Positions 26,474 through 35,818 of a DNA stretch of 64,000 nt are shown here, piece by piece. A program made the translations under genes and the position numbers. The stretch's first letter is position 1. The number at the start of each line of letters is the position of its first letter. Source of the stretch: Alitibacter langaaensis DSM 22999 (GTDB lineage: Bacteria; Pseudomonadota; Gammaproteobacteria; Enterobacterales; Pasteurellaceae); assembly GCF_003096995.1 (NCBI RefSeq), contig NZ_QENU01000001.1:1-64000 (forward strand). The letters are read 5' to 3'. A model generated the notes under the pieces. That model was given only the letters and a program-made list of their open reading frames with translations, was not told where the DNA came from and searched no databases.

Positions 26474-27553
26474 ATGGCTAAATTATTAGACATCGTAAAA
26501 CCAGGCGTATTAACTGGTGATGACGTTTCAAAAGTTTTCGCGTTCGCAAAAGAACACGGTTTCGCAATCCCTGCAGTTAACTGTGTAGGTTCTGACTCTG
26601 TGAACACAGTATTAGAAACTGCAGCACGCGTTAAAGCACCAGTTATCGTTCAATTTTCAAACGGCGGTGCATCATTTATCGCAGGTAAAGGCATTAAGCC
26701 CGCTTCAGGCGCGCGTCCAGACGTGCTTGGCGCAATCGCAGGGGCAAAACACGTTCACGCTTTAGCAGAAGAATACGGCGTACCAGTTATTCTTCACACA
26801 GACCACGCGGCGAAAAAATTATTACCATGGATTGATGGCTTATTAGCAGCAAGTGAAAAACACTTTGCAGAAACAGGTAAACCGTTATTCTCTTCTCACA
26901 TGTTAGATCTTTCAGAAGAACCGATGGAAGAAAACATGGCAACTTGCCGTGAATACCTAGCACGCATGAGCAAAATTGGTATGACCCTTGAAATCGAAAT
27001 CGGTATCACTGGTGGTGAAGAAGATGGCGTAGATAATTCAGGTGTTGATGAGTCTAAACTTTATACTCAACCTGAAGATGTTTTATACGTTTACGATCAA
27101 TTAAACCCAGTAAGCCCACGTTTTACTGTTGCTGCAGCATTTGGTAACGTACACGGTGTTTACAAACCAGGTAACGTAAAATTAAAACCATCAATTTTAG
27201 GTGCATCACAAGAATTTGTAGCAAAAGAGCGCGGTCTTGCTGCCAAACCAATTAACTTCGTATTCCATGGTGGTTCAGGTTCTTCACAAGAAGAAATCCG
27301 TGAAGCGATCAGCTATGGCGCAATCAAAATGAACATTGATACAGATACACAATGGGCAGCTTGGAATGGTATTTTACAATTCTACAAAGCAAACGAAGCG
27401 TATTTACAAGGTCAATTAGGTAACCCAGAAGGCCCTGACGCACCAAACAAAAAATACTACGATCCACGTGTTTGGTTACGCAAAATGGAAGAATCTATGT
27501 CTAAACGCTTAGAACAATCTTTCCAAGATTTAAACTGCGTTAACGTATTATAA
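26474..27553 (+). CDS. fba: Fructose-bisphosphate aldolase, class II
   Basis: The protein has 359 residues, as E. coli FbaA. Zinc ligands and catalytic residues lie in VILHTDHAAKKLLPW (Asp-His, about residue 109), EIEIGITGGEEDGVDN, FGNVHGVYKPGNVKLKP and NFVFHGGSGSSQEEI. It splits fructose 1,6-bisphosphate into DHAP and glyceraldehyde 3-phosphate with zinc. ATG 26474 follows AAAGGAAAAGC. It ends before an uptake-signal terminator. Confidence 0.98.
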   Translation: MAKLLDIVKPGVLTGDDVSKVFAFAKEHGFAIPAVNCVGSDSVNTVLETAARVKAPVIVQFSNGGASFIAGKGIKPASGARPDVLGAIAGAKHVHALAEEYGVPVILHTDHAAKKLLPWIDGLLAASEKHFAETGKPLFSSHMLDLSEEPMEENMATCREYLARMSKIGMTLEIEIGITGGEEDGVDNSGVDESKLYTQPEDVLYVYDQLNPVSPRFTVAAAFGNVHGVYKPGNVKLKPSILGASQEFVAKERGLAAKPINFVFHGGSGSSQEEIREAISYGAIKMNIDTDTQWAAWNGILQFYKANEAYLQGQLGNPEGPDAPNKKYYDPRVWLRKMEESMSKRLEQSFQDLNCVNVL

Positions 27554-27576
27554 TTTGTAAAATTTTGCTAAAATTG

Positions 27577-27608
27577 ACCGCACTTTGGCATTAAAAGTGC
27601 GGTTTTTT
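27577..27608 (+). terminator. fba terminator made of an inverted uptake-signal pair
   Basis: ACCGCACTTT (27577-27586) and AAAGTGCGGT (27594-27603) form a 10-bp stem with a 7-nt loop, followed by five T. It is a classic uptake-signal terminator of Haemophilus. Confidence 0.92.
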
Positions 27609-27621
27609 AATAGGTTATTTT

Positions 27622-28860
27622 ATGCGCTTATTCAAATCTGAAACTTTATCCCTGTGGGTCAATACATTCGTATCGGTTTATATTTTAACGGTTTTTATTT
27701 TAAAACCCGTTCACAATCTTGCTTTTATTGTATTGGCATTGTTAGGCATTGGTTATGGCATTGTAGTTCTAAAAAATAAAACCCAGCAGTTTTTAACACA
27801 AAATGATAAATGGTTTTGTTATGCTATATTGTTTTATATTCTTGTTCGCTTAATTACTTTTGCTTTCCATGACGACCGTTTACGCCACATTGATACGGTA
27901 AACCAGTTATTGTTATTTTTACCAGCATTCTTTTTATTGCGCCAATTTACCCCTAATTTAAAAGTATTGTTTGGCGCAATTCCTTGTAGCGCAATTATTG
28001 CTTTTCTAATTGCTGCCTATGATCGGCTTTATCTTGGTCTGCCTTTGCCCTTTGGCAGTATGATCCATATTCAAGCGGGTGATATGGCGTTATCTCTTGG
28101 TTGGTTATCTTTTGTTTTATTTTTTTATGGATTAAATAAAAAAGAGCACTTTTTCACCGCACTTTGTGTGTTTGGGACTTTAGCAGGCTTGGGGGCAAGT
28201 GTGCTTTCCACCGCCCGAGGAGGTTGGGTGAGCCTACCTGTTGTGCTCATTGCTATTTTCTGGATTTTCCGTCAACAAGTATCTAAAAAATTCTTAATGA
28301 GTGTCTGTGTCTGCATTGTTGCGCTATCAACAATATTATTCATGATTCCACAAACTCAAGTCAGTCAGCGCATTGCTCAGGCTGAAAGTGACATAGTGAA
28401 TTATTTCCAAAAAAATAATCCAAATACCTCTATTGGTGCACGCTTTGAAATGTGGAAAGGCGCATTAATGATGACGCAAGAACGACCATTAACAGGTACG
28501 GGCGAAGCGGCGTTTAAACAGTATTTTAAAAAGTATGCAGATGAAGGAAAGATTGCGCGTTCAGCCAGTATTTATGCGCATGCACATAATTTGTATCTTG
28601 ATAATTTAGCGAAAAATGGCGTGTTTGGTTTGTTGTCATTATTAGCTATTTTCTTTATTCCGTTATATAGCTTCATTAAAGCGACTGGCAGTGCGAGTTT
28701 AGAAACGAAAACCATTGCGGCTCTTGGCGTTACGCATATTTTAGCAGTGATGATGTACGGTATGAGTGAAGCATTTTTCTCATTACATACCACACAAATG
28801 TTCTATTTTTTCCTGCTTTTAGTCTTGTTTGCGATGTTGAGAAAACGAAAATTTATCTAA
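27622..28860 (+). CDS. O-antigen ligase/polymerase (Wzy/WaaL-like) membrane protein
   Basis: The protein has 412 residues with about 10-12 hydrophobic segments. The central loop has the family features: STARGGWVSLPVVLI, then a large periplasmic loop with GARFEMWKGALMMTQERPLTGTGEAAFKQYF and HAHNLYLDNLAKNGVFGLLSL, which contains the H(x)NxxL motif. This is the PF04932 pattern shared by O-antigen ligases (WaaL), polymerases and PglL-type oligosaccharyl transferases. In a rough-LPS genus it could transfer a tetrasaccharide or glycan to lipooligosaccharide. The exact substrate is not readable. It follows the fba terminator by 13 bp and has a Shine-Dalgarno-poor start. Confidence 0.8.
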   Translation: MRLFKSETLSLWVNTFVSVYILTVFILKPVHNLAFIVLALLGIGYGIVVLKNKTQQFLTQNDKWFCYAILFYILVRLITFAFHDDRLRHIDTVNQLLLFLPAFFLLRQFTPNLKVLFGAIPCSAIIAFLIAAYDRLYLGLPLPFGSMIHIQAGDMALSLGWLSFVLFFYGLNKKEHFFTALCVFGTLAGLGASVLSTARGGWVSLPVVLIAIFWIFRQQVSKKFLMSVCVCIVALSTILFMIPQTQVSQRIAQAESDIVNYFQKNNPNTSIGARFEMWKGALMMTQERPLTGTGEAAFKQYFKKYADEGKIARSASIYAHAHNLYLDNLAKNGVFGLLSLLAIFFIPLYSFIKATGSASLETKTIAALGVTHILAVMMYGMSEAFFSLHTTQMFYFFLLLVLFAMLRKRKFI

Positions 28861-28886
28861 AAAAAACCGCACTTTGGTGCGGTTTT
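28861..28886. terminator. Bidirectional terminator with uptake signal
   Basis: AAACCGCAC and GTGCGGTTT form a stem with a TTTG loop. A-rich sequence lies on one side and T-rich on the other. It separates convergent genes; the left arm is a full uptake signal (28866-28874), and the right arm keeps only its core. Confidence 0.85.
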
Positions 28887-28900
28887 CTCTTTGACTGTGA

Positions 28901-29242
28901 TTAGTCTTTAGTTGGATAATCCCACCAAATATCGAATAATTCACTGATTTCAATTTGTTGCAGATTGTTGCTTTCTAACCAATTTTTCACCAAAGTGCGG
29001 TGAGAATCGTCGCATTTTCCTAATTTTTCAAGGCATACTAAGCCTTCCCAATGTAGGTATCCACTGCCTTCGTAAGCTAAACCGTTTGGCTGGATAACTT
29101 CAGCAATAAAGCGATCAACAGTGGCATCGATTTGATCAATTCCAGTGCCTTCAGCAAATTGCCAATTTACTAAAAAGCCTAATTCTTGGAACTCCGCTAA
29201 ATGCATTTTTTTGCGTTGGCGAGCATTACGTTTAATAGCCAT
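28901..29242 (-). CDS. yggL: YggL family (DUF469) protein
   Basis: The protein has 113 residues and begins MAIKRNARQRKKMHLAEFQELGF, the basic start typical of YggL/DUF469, followed by an acidic domain that ends LFDIWWDYP. E. coli YggL has been linked to ribosome assembly (50S), but its role is not settled. It lies 50 bp downstream of trmB on the same strand, as in enterics, and may be in one operon. An uptake signal lies inside (28993-29001). Confidence 0.88.
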   Translation of the reverse strand: MAIKRNARQRKKMHLAEFQELGFLVNWQFAEGTGIDQIDATVDRFIAEVIQPNGLAYEGSGYLHWEGLVCLEKLGKCDDSHRTLVKNWLESNNLQQIEISELFDIWWDYPTKD

Positions 29243-29292
29243 AAGATTCTCCTATTGTGTGTTGAGAGGCTGTTGATAACAGATAAACAGAA

Positions 29293-30051
29293 CTAATTTT
29301 TGATGAAATATAAATCCCAAACGCCATGTCCTAATCGATGTCCTCGCGCTTCAAATTTAGTTAGCGGGCGGAAATCGGGGCGCGGAATGTAGTCATTGGT
29401 TTCAGAAATATTACGAATTCCGCCCGCACTTTGCACGGATTGCAAGACTTCAATCATATGTTCGGCGTAATTTTCCCAGTCTGTGGCAAAATGGATAAAA
29501 CCGCCTGCCGCCAATTTTTTCACCACCGTTTCCACAAAATGGGGTTGCACGATACGGCGTTTATGGTGTTTGGCTTTATGCCATGGATCGGGAAAGAAAA
29601 GCTGCAATCCGCCGAGTGAGCCGTCTGTAATGCTATCGCGTAAAATTTCCGTGGCATCATGGCAGATAACACGCAAGTTCTTTACCCCTTTTTCTACGGC
29701 ATAAGCCAGACAAGCCCCAACCCCGGGCGTATGCACTTCAATACCCAAATAGTTTTTATTCGGGTTTTGCTCTGCCATTTCCACTAAAGATTTCCCCATG
29801 CCGAAACCAATTTCCAGCACGACAGGATTATCATTACCATAGATTTTCACAAAATCAAAAGGTTCAGTTTGATGATCGAGCCCGTAATCCGCCCAATTCT
29901 CATTCATCATATTGCGTTGGAATTCACTTAATCGCCCTGTGCGTAACACAAAACTACGAATTTTACGTTTATAGCGCCCATCTTCGGTGAATTCCGCCGT
30001 TTCTACGGTTTTACGTTTTTGATCAGCAAAAGTGTGTTTTTGTTCTGTCAT
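29293..30051 (-). CDS. trmB: tRNA (guanine-N7-)-methyltransferase
   Basis: The protein has 252 residues. The SAM site [16 protein letters not shown] is near residue 70, the catalytic region [15 protein letters not shown] near 155-170, and T-D-W-E in [13 protein letters not shown] near 190. It makes m7G46 in the variable loop of tRNAs. It starts at ATG 30051. The 49-bp gap to yggL and shared strand suggest co-transcription. It is divergent from mutY with a 100-bp gap. Confidence 0.97.
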   Translation of the reverse strand: MTEQKHTFADQKRKTVETAEFTEDGRYKRKIRSFVLRTGRLSEFQRNMMNENWADYGLDHQTEPFDFVKIYGNDNPVVLEIGFGMGKSLVEMAEQNPNKNYLGIEVHTPGVGACLAYAVEKGVKNLRVICHDATEILRDSITDGSLGGLQLFFPDPWHKAKHHKRRIVQPHFVETVVKKLAAGGFIHFATDWENYAEHMIEVLQSVQSAGGIRNISETNDYIPRPDFRPLTKFEARGHRLGHGVWDLYFIKN

Positions 30052-30151
30052 AATATCATCGTTAAATTAAATCGGCGTGAATTATAAGCGGTTATTGTGT
30101 TAAAATCCACGCTCATTTTCTTCTGATTTTTTGGCCGCACTTTAGAATTTT

Positions 30152-31273
30152 ATGCAAGCTCGATCATTTTCCAATGCGCCTTTTGCCCATGCTGTACTCA
30201 CTTGGTTTGAACAGTTTGGACGAAAGCATTTGCCTTGGCAACAGAATAAAACCCTATATGGCGTTTGGCTTTCTGAAGTGATGTTGCAGCAAACCCAAGT
30301 GAACACCGTTATCCCTTATTTTGAGCGATTTATCAAAACTTTCCCAACAGCGACCGCACTTGCAAACGCCGAGTTAGATGAAGTCTTGCATTTATGGACG
30401 GGATTAGGTTATTACGCGCGCGCCCGTAATTTGCACAAAGCCGCACAGCAAATTCGAGATGAGTTTGACGGGCAGTTTCCCACTGATTTTGCGCAGGTTG
30501 TCGCCCTTTCAGGAATTGGGCGCAGCACCGCTGGGGCAATATTGTCCTCTGTTTTGGGGCAACCTTATCCTATTTTAGATGGAAATGTGAAACGGGTATT
30601 ATCGCGTTATTTTTGTGTCGAAGGCTGGGCGGGCGAAAAGAAAGTTGAAAATCAATTATGGGCATTGAGCGCAGAAGTGACGCCACAAGATCGAACTGCT
30701 GATTTCAATCAAGCAATGATGGATATTGGTGCACTCGTTTGTACGCGTACAAAACCTAAATGCACGCTGTGCCCGTTAAATCAGCATTGTGGCGCTTATT
30801 TAACAGATTCTTGCTCGAAATATCCCGCGAAGAAACCGAAGAAAGCGTTACCAGAACGAAAAAGTTATTTTCTGATTTTATCTCATCAAGGCAAAGTGGC
30901 GTTAGAACAACGCCCGAATTCAGGGCTTTGGGGCGGCTTATATTGTTTTCCGCAGTTTGATTCTAAAACTGAATTGTTCGCTTATTTACAGAAACAAGGT
31001 GTTCAGCAATATCAAGAGTGGACGGCTTTTCGCCATACTTTCAGCCATTTTCATTTAGATATTTATCCAATTTATGCAGAACTTAATGGCAAAAAATATG
31101 ACGAAGATCGCACTGTCTGGAAAAAAGTGGAAGAAATTACGGCAGAATACAAATCTTCAGTACAAAGTGCGGTCAAATATTGGTATGATCCGCGCAATCC
31201 TGATCAAATAGGTTTGGCGACACCCGTTAAAAATTTATTATTAGAATTTCAAAAAGGAAAGAATCATGGCTAG
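30152..31273 (+). CDS. mutY: Adenine DNA glycosylase
   Basis: The protein has 373 residues. Catalytic Glu lies in [10 protein letters not shown], the HhH-GPD Asp in [16 protein letters not shown], and the iron-sulfur cluster in [17 protein letters not shown] (C-x6-C-x2-C-x5-C). The C-terminal NUDIX-like domain ([33 protein letters not shown]) reads 8-oxoG. It removes A opposite 8-oxoG. The upstream uptake site is imperfect (GCCGCACTT). An internal uptake signal encodes SAVKYW. Its stop overlaps the yggX start by 8 bp. Confidence 0.98.
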   Translation: MQARSFSNAPFAHAVLTWFEQFGRKHLPWQQNKTLYGVWLSEVMLQQTQVNTVIPYFERFIKTFPTATALANAELDEVLHLWTGLGYYARARNLHKAAQQIRDEFDGQFPTDFAQVVALSGIGRSTAGAILSSVLGQPYPILDGNVKRVLSRYFCVEGWAGEKKVENQLWALSAEVTPQDRTADFNQAMMDIGALVCTRTKPKCTLCPLNQHCGAYLTDSCSKYPAKKPKKALPERKSYFLILSHQGKVALEQRPNSGLWGGLYCFPQFDSKTELFAYLQKQGVQQYQEWTAFRHTFSHFHLDIYPIYAELNGKKYDEDRTVWKKVEEITAEYKSSVQSAVKYWYDPRNPDQIGLATPVKNLLLEFQKGKNHG

Positions 31274-31538
31274 AACCGTGTTTTGCACATATTTAAAACA
31301 AGAAGCCGAAGGCTTAGATTTTCAGCTTTACCCAGGAGAATTGGGCAAACGTATTTTTGATAATATCAGCAAACAAGCATGGAGCGAATGGCTTAAAAAG
31401 CAAACCATGCTAGTGAATGAAAAAAAATTAAATATGATGAATGCAGAACATCGCCAAATGCTTGAAAAAGAAATGGTCAATTTTTTATTTGAAGGAAAAG
31501 AGGTAAAAATTGATGGTTATGTGCCGCCAGCAAACTAA
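31266..31538 (+). CDS. yggX: YggX, Fe(2+)-trafficking protein
   Basis: The protein has 90 residues: [20 protein letters not shown] with the conserved N-terminal Cys, then PYP-like [19 protein letters not shown] and [17 protein letters not shown]. In enterics YggX protects iron-sulfur clusters from oxidants, which fits its place after the iron-sulfur enzyme MutY. The 8-bp overlap with mutY shows coupling. It is followed by mltC after 14 bp. Confidence 0.95.
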   Translation: MARTVFCTYLKQEAEGLDFQLYPGELGKRIFDNISKQAWSEWLKKQTMLVNEKKLNMMNAEHRQMLEKEMVNFLFEGKEVKIDGYVPPAN

Positions 31539-31552
31539 TTGAGTCATAGAGA

Positions 31553-32629
31553 ATGAAAATCACATTAAGAAAATTATTCCTGTTGGCGATTGTGCCATTT
31601 TTGTATGCCTGTTCTTCAGACAATTCACGTTTTGATGATATTTTTGCTAAAGATACCCATGGCTTAGATTTATTAACGGGGCAGTTCTCACAAAATATCG
31701 ACCAGATTTGGGGGGTTAACGAATTACTCGTTGCCAGTCGCAAAGACTATGTGAAATACACCGACAGCTATTACACGCGTAGTCATATTAGCTTCGATGA
31801 CGGTAAAATTGTGGTTGAAACCCTTGCGGACATCAACCGTTTACACAGCGCGATTGTGCATACCTTATTAATGGGATCTGATGCGAGAGGGATTGATTTA
31901 TTTGCTTCAGGCGATGCACCTATTAGTAGCCGTCCATTTTTGGTCGGGCAGGTCGTAGATAATTTCGGTCAAGCAATCAGCAATGTGAATATTGCCAATA
32001 ATTTCGCCACTTATTTGATTCAAAATAAATTACAGCAACGCCGTTTATCCAATGGACGAGTCGTGCAGTTTGTAGAAATCCAAATGATTGCCAACCACGT
32101 TAATGTGCGTGCTCGTAAATATTTACCTTATGTCCGCAAAGCTTCTCGTCAATATGGCATTGATGAGAGTTTGATCCTCGGGATTATGCAAACAGAATCG
32201 AGTTTCAACCCATACGCAATCAGCTATGCGAATGCCATGGGATTGATGCAAATCGTGCCAACAACGGCTGGACGTGATGTATTCAAAATGAAAGGACGTG
32301 GCGGTCAGCCAAGTAAATCCTACTTGTTTGATCCAGAGAAAAATATTGATGCTGGCGTATCTTATTTGTGGCTGTTGAAAAATGAATATCTTGCGGGTAT
32401 TCAAGATCCAACCTCAATGCGTTATGCAATGATTTCAGCTTATAACAGCGGTGCTGGCGCAGTATTACGCGTGTTCAGTAATGACTTGGATGAAGCCGTG
32501 TATATCATTAACAAAATGCAACCAGAACAAGTTTATCGCATTTTAACAACGAGCCATCCATCGGCTCAGGCAAGAAATTACTTGCTGAAAGTGGATAAAG
32601 CACAGCGCAGTTATCGCGGCGCAAAATAA
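31553..32629 (+). CDS. mltC: Membrane-bound lytic murein transglycosylase C
   Basis: The protein has 358 residues. The signal [15 protein letters not shown] ends in a lipobox with Cys 20. The C-terminal SLT domain has the catalytic Glu in [25 protein letters not shown] and the [13 protein letters not shown] block. It is an outer-membrane lipoprotein that cuts glycan strands to give 1,6-anhydromuropeptides. It is the third gene of mutY-yggX-mltC, an order also found in enterics. A terminator follows 10 bp after the stop. Confidence 0.96.
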   Translation: MKITLRKLFLLAIVPFLYACSSDNSRFDDIFAKDTHGLDLLTGQFSQNIDQIWGVNELLVASRKDYVKYTDSYYTRSHISFDDGKIVVETLADINRLHSAIVHTLLMGSDARGIDLFASGDAPISSRPFLVGQVVDNFGQAISNVNIANNFATYLIQNKLQQRRLSNGRVVQFVEIQMIANHVNVRARKYLPYVRKASRQYGIDESLILGIMQTESSFNPYAISYANAMGLMQIVPTTAGRDVFKMKGRGGQPSKSYLFDPEKNIDAGVSYLWLLKNEYLAGIQDPTSMRYAMISAYNSGAGAVLRVFSNDLDEAVYIINKMQPEQVYRILTTSHPSAQARNYLLKVDKAQRSYRGAK

Positions 32630-32638
32630 TGATTAAAT

Positions 32639-32673
32639 AAAATCCCTATGGCAAATTCATAGGGATTTTTTTG
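32639..32673 (+). terminator. mltC terminator
   Basis: AATCCCTATG and CATAGGGATT form a 10-bp stem with a 7-nt loop, followed by a run of T (32668-32672). Confidence 0.93.
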
Positions 32674-32809
32674 TGCTAATTTCCTCTGAAATTTAATATT
32701 GTTTTTAACAAAGTGCGGTCAAATTTTAACGAGTTTTGCCTGTTTTATATTCGTTCTGCATATTAAACAAGCAAACAACGGAAATTTTATATTTTTTTGA
32801 AAATAACTG

Positions 32810-32837
32810 TTGACCTGTTAAGTGAAATCCTTATAAT
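32810..32837 (+). promoter_or_regulatory. Promoter of tRNA-Phe and tRNA-Asn
   Basis: TTGACC (32810-32815) and a perfect TATAAT (32832-32837) are 16 bp apart, followed by the GC-rich discriminator CGCCCC. The first tRNA begins 32 bp after the -10 box. The discriminator suggests growth-rate and ppGpp control. Confidence 0.88.
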
Positions 32838-32869
32838 ACGCCCCGTATTCAACGCTAATCGCGTTAAAT

Positions 32870-32945
32870 GCCTCGATAGCTCAGTCGGTAGAGCAGGGGA
32901 TTGAAAATCCCCGTGTCGGTGGTTCGATTCCGCCTCGAGGCACCA
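32870..32945 (+). tRNA. tRNA-Phe (GAA)
   Basis: It is 76 nt with encoded CCA. The acceptor GCCTCGA pairs with TCGAGGC, and the anticodon GAA (32903-32905) sits in GGGGATTGAAAATCCCC. The D-arm AGCTCAGTCGGTAGAGC and T-loop GGTTCGATTCC are standard. Confidence 0.98.
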
Positions 32946-32947
32946 AT

Positions 32948-33023
32948 TCCTCCTTAGTTCAGTCGGTAGAACGGTGGACTGTTAATCCATATGTCGCTGG
33001 TTCAAGTCCAGCAGGAGGAGCCA
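32948..33023 (+). tRNA. tRNA-Asn (GTT)
   Basis: It is 76 nt with encoded CCA, 2 bp after tRNA-Phe. The acceptor TCCTCCT pairs with AGGAGGA, the anticodon is GTT (32981-32983) and the T-loop is GGTTCAAGTCC. Confidence 0.98.
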
Positions 33024-33030
33024 TATTCAG

Positions 33031-33066
33031 AAGCCCTGATAACGAAAGTTATTGGGGTTTTCGTTT
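33031..33066 (+). terminator. Terminator of the tRNA-Phe/Asn unit
   Basis: A hairpin with ATAAC/GTTAT around a GAAA tetraloop and outer CCC/GGG pairs is followed by TTTTCGTTTT, 8 bp after tRNA-Asn. Confidence 0.8.
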
Positions 33067-33111
33067 TATATGTACCTTTCTTTTTTTATCTTAAATTTTA
33101 CAACAAGCAAA

Positions 33112-33147
33112 TAAAAAGCGCAGACAAATCAATTATCTGCGCTAAAA
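33112..33147 (-). terminator. yajG terminator (minus strand)
   Basis: AGCGCAGA (33117-33124) pairs with TCTGCGCT (33136-33143). Read on the minus strand a TTTTTATTTG run follows. An uptake signal (33146-33154) lies between it and the yajG stop. Confidence 0.82.
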
Positions 33148-33173
33148 GTGCGGTCAAATTTCGTTAGATTTTA

Positions 33174-33767
33174 TTAGTTTGAATATTGGTTGATCGCATT
33201 GGTGATTTCTTGATCTTGATAAATCGCAGTAATCACTTCTTTTAAATTTGCGTCCAATACATTTTTGATTTCGTCATTATTGGCATTAAATGCGCCTTTT
33301 TGTGTGCGGGTTGCGCCTAAATTTTTGGTGAAGTTGCCTTTTGCGCCTTGTACATGGACGGTAAGTTGAATTTTAGAGTTAATTTCGTAGCGTAAGTTGC
33401 CTTGATCAACTTTTGCAAAGAAATTTTTCACACTAATTAACACATTGGTGTTAGCGCCATTTGTGGCGAGACGAAATCCTTTCGCATTTAAGTTTTGTTG
33501 CATAACTTGTTGGAATAATTGAGAAACATCTGGTGATGCGTATAATTTTTGAATTTGTCCATCACGAACATAATTGGAAATTTCGGGTTGTCCACGGTCG
33601 TCTTTGGTTACCACAGAAACAATCGCTTTTTGATTGTTAGTGTTGAATACAGTGGCGGCAGTAGGGGCTTGTGGATTAAAAGTTAAAGTGTTGCTGGTTG
33701 ATGAACAAGCCGCTAATACCATTGAGCTTGCTAACAGTGCAGCAAATGAGAATTTTTTCAATTTCAT
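33174..33767 (-). CDS. YajG-family lipoprotein
   Basis: The protein has 197 residues. The signal MKLKKFSFAALLASSMVLAAC ends in an LAAC lipobox. The mature part (TLTFNPQAPTA..., then SVVTKDDRGQPEISNYVRDG and a long C-terminal domain) matches the YajG family, of unknown function. I chose ATG 33767 because AAGGA stands 8 nt upstream and a lipoprotein signal begins there; the frame is open for 40 more codons upstream but without a signal. It is divergent from bolA. Confidence 0.85.
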   Translation of the reverse strand: MKLKKFSFAALLASSMVLAACSSTSNTLTFNPQAPTAATVFNTNNQKAIVSVVTKDDRGQPEISNYVRDGQIQKLYASPDVSQLFQQVMQQNLNAKGFRLATNGANTNVLISVKNFFAKVDQGNLRYEINSKIQLTVHVQGAKGNFTKNLGATRTQKGAFNANNDEIKNVLDANLKEVITAIYQDQEITNAINQYSN

Positions 33768-33876
33768 ATATTTTTCCTTATTTTCTTTAAATATGAGCGA
33801 GACTATTCTTGCAAACTTCGGCAATAATGTATAGCCTTTGACGCTGATTTCTGCATTTTTAATTAACATAGGATTT

Positions 33877-34191
33877 ATGATGAGCAAGCAAGCTGAGTTA
33901 ACAGAAAAATTATTTGCCCAATTTCAACCGCACTTTTTGTCCGTGGAGAACGAAAGTCATTTACATAGTTCAGATCGTGGTGGCGAAAGCCATTTTAAAG
34001 TTACTATTGTGAGTGATAAATTTAATGATGTACGCCGAGTCGCTCGTCATCAGTTGGTTTATCAGTTTTTGCATGATGATTTAGACGCGGGGATTCATGC
34101 GTTGGCATTGCATACTTTTACCCTTGAAGAATGGCATAAATTAGACAAGCAAATTCCTGTTTCAACGAATTGTATGGGGATTGGTCATTAA
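33877..34191 (+). CDS. bolA: BolA family protein
   Basis: The protein has 104 residues. The class II KH-like fold is shown by LFAQFQPHFLSVENESHLHSSDRGGESHFKVTIVSDKF and the conserved HALALHTFTLEEW. BolA works with monothiol glutaredoxins in iron-sulfur handling, and in E. coli as a morphology and stress regulator. Two ATGs overlap at 33877 and 33880; AGGA lies upstream of both. An uptake signal (33927-33935) encodes part of QPHF. It precedes the nqr operon but a strong terminator lies between. Confidence 0.9.
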   Translation: MMSKQAELTEKLFAQFQPHFLSVENESHLHSSDRGGESHFKVTIVSDKFNDVRRVARHQLVYQFLHDDLDAGIHALALHTFTLEEWHKLDKQIPVSTNCMGIGH

Positions 34192-34249
34192 TTCTCTTCA
34201 AGGCGTTTTGTCTAAAAAGACACAAAATCCTTGCTTTTAAAGTAGCGAA

Positions 34250-34285
34250 AACGCTGTATTTTAGTTAAAATACAGCGTTTATTTT
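34250..34285 (+). terminator. Strong hairpin terminator between bolA and nqrA
   Basis: AACGCTGTATTTTA (34250-34263) and TAAAATACAGCGTT (34266-34279) are perfectly complementary over 14 bp, followed by TATTTTTGT. A-rich sequence precedes it. The remaining 180 bp to nqrA must hold the nqr promoter; I see a near uptake signal (ATGTGCGGTC near 34396) but cannot fix the promoter. Confidence 0.82.
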
Positions 34286-34466
34286 TGTCTTAACAAGTAT
34301 TTTTGAGCTGTGCCTAATCATAAATAGGTAATAAAACGGCAAAATTCCAGAATTTGAGTTTTTATTTTTATGATTCGTAAGGATCATTACTCAATGTGCG
34401 GTCATTTTTAGCAAAGTTTTGTTAAAAGTGACTTAATTTTCAACCTAACGAAAAGTAGTGCAAACA

Positions 34467-35816
34467 ATGATTACGATAAAAAAAGGCTTGGATCTTCCTA
34501 TTGCAGGAAAACCAGAACAAGTAATCCGTGACGGTAATGCCGTGACTGAAGTTGCTATGCTTGGCGAAGAGTATGTGGGTATGCGCCCTTCAATGAAGGT
34601 GCGTGAAGGGGATACAGTGAAAAAAGGTCAAGTTCTTTTTGAAGATAAAAAGAACCCTGGCGTTGTTTTCACGGCTCCTGCAAGCGGTACTGTAACTGCG
34701 ATTAATCGTGGTGCTAAGCGTGTATTACAATCAGTGGTGATTCGTGTTGAAGGTAACGAGCAAGAGACTTTCACTAAATACGATGTTGCTGCATTAAACC
34801 AATTAACTGGCAGCCAAGTGCGTGAGAATTTACAAACTTCAGGTTTGTGGACCGCACTTCGTACCCGTCCGTTCAGCAAGGTTCCTGCTGTGGATGCGAT
34901 GCCTTCTTCAATTTTTGTTAATGCCATGGATACTAATCCATTGGCGGCAGATCCTGAAGTCGTTTTAAAAGAGTACGAAGCGGATTTTAAAAATGGTTTA
35001 ACTGTTTTAACGCGTTTAGTTGAAGGTCAACGACCTATTTATTTGTGTAAAGATGCGGATAGCAATATTCCATCAAGCCCTGCGATTGAAGGTGTTACCA
35101 TTCAATCTTTTAATGGTCCACATCCAGCAGGCTTAGTGGGAACGCATATTCACTTTATTGATCCTGTGAGCATCAATAAACAAGTATGGCATTTGAACTA
35201 TCAAGATGTGATCGCAATCGGTAAATTATTCACAACGGGTGAATTATTTACTCAACGTGTGGTTTCGTTGGCGGGTCCACAAGTGAAAAATCCACGCTTA
35301 GTGCGTACTGTACTTGGTGCAAATCTTTCACAGCTAACGGCGGATGAGCTCAACGGCAATGATAACCGTGTAATTTCAGGCTCGGTGTTATATGGAGCGA
35401 AAGCGGAAGGTGCTCATAACTATTTAGGACGTTACGCATTACAAGTTTCGGTAATTAGTGAAGATACTAATAAAGAATTTATGGGCTGGATTTCTCCACA
35501 ATCTAATAAATTCTCAATCACGCGTACTGTGCTTGGTCATTTCGGTAAGAAATTATTTAATTTTACCACTGCGGAAAATGGCGGTCATCGTGCAATGGTG
35601 CCAATTGGTTCTTATGAACGTGTTATGCCATTAGATATTCTTCCAACCTTGTTACTTCGTGATTTAGAAGTCGGGGATACTGATTCTGCACAAAATTTAG
35701 GTGCTTTAGAATTAGATGAAGAAGATTTAGCGCTTTGTACTTTCGTGGATCCGGGTAAAGCGGATTACGGTTCATTCTTACGTCAAGCGTTAGATAAGAT
35801 TGAGAAGGAAGGTTAA
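34467..35816 (+). CDS. nqrA: Na+-translocating NADH:quinone reductase subunit A
   Basis: The protein has 449 residues and starts [18 protein letters not shown]. It is the soluble, biotin-attachment-like and RnfC-like subunit that takes part in quinone binding. Conserved stretches include [39 protein letters not shown] and [14 protein letters not shown] chose ATG 34467; a GTG three codons upstream is possible. It is the first gene of nqrABCDEF, with nqrB after 2 bp. The operon makes the primary sodium pump of Haemophilus respiration. One uptake signal is inside (34851). Confidence 0.98.
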   Translation: MITIKKGLDLPIAGKPEQVIRDGNAVTEVAMLGEEYVGMRPSMKVREGDTVKKGQVLFEDKKNPGVVFTAPASGTVTAINRGAKRVLQSVVIRVEGNEQETFTKYDVAALNQLTGSQVRENLQTSGLWTALRTRPFSKVPAVDAMPSSIFVNAMDTNPLAADPEVVLKEYEADFKNGLTVLTRLVEGQRPIYLCKDADSNIPSSPAIEGVTIQSFNGPHPAGLVGTHIHFIDPVSINKQVWHLNYQDVIAIGKLFTTGELFTQRVVSLAGPQVKNPRLVRTVLGANLSQLTADELNGNDNRVISGSVLYGAKAEGAHNYLGRYALQVSVISEDTNKEFMGWISPQSNKFSITRTVLGHFGKKLFNFTTAENGGHRAMVPIGSYERVMPLDILPTLLLRDLEVGDTDSAQNLGALELDEEDLALCTFVDPGKADYGSFLRQALDKIEKEG

Positions 35817-35818
35817 AA

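Noticed and set aside
33768-33887. 40-codon upstream extension of the yajG frame
   Set aside because: A lipoprotein signal with its own Shine-Dalgarno begins at 33767; the extension would bury it.
34385-34405. Uptake-signal-like ATGTGCGGTC before nqrA
   Set aside because: One core base differs (ATG for AAG), so I did not count it as an exact signal.
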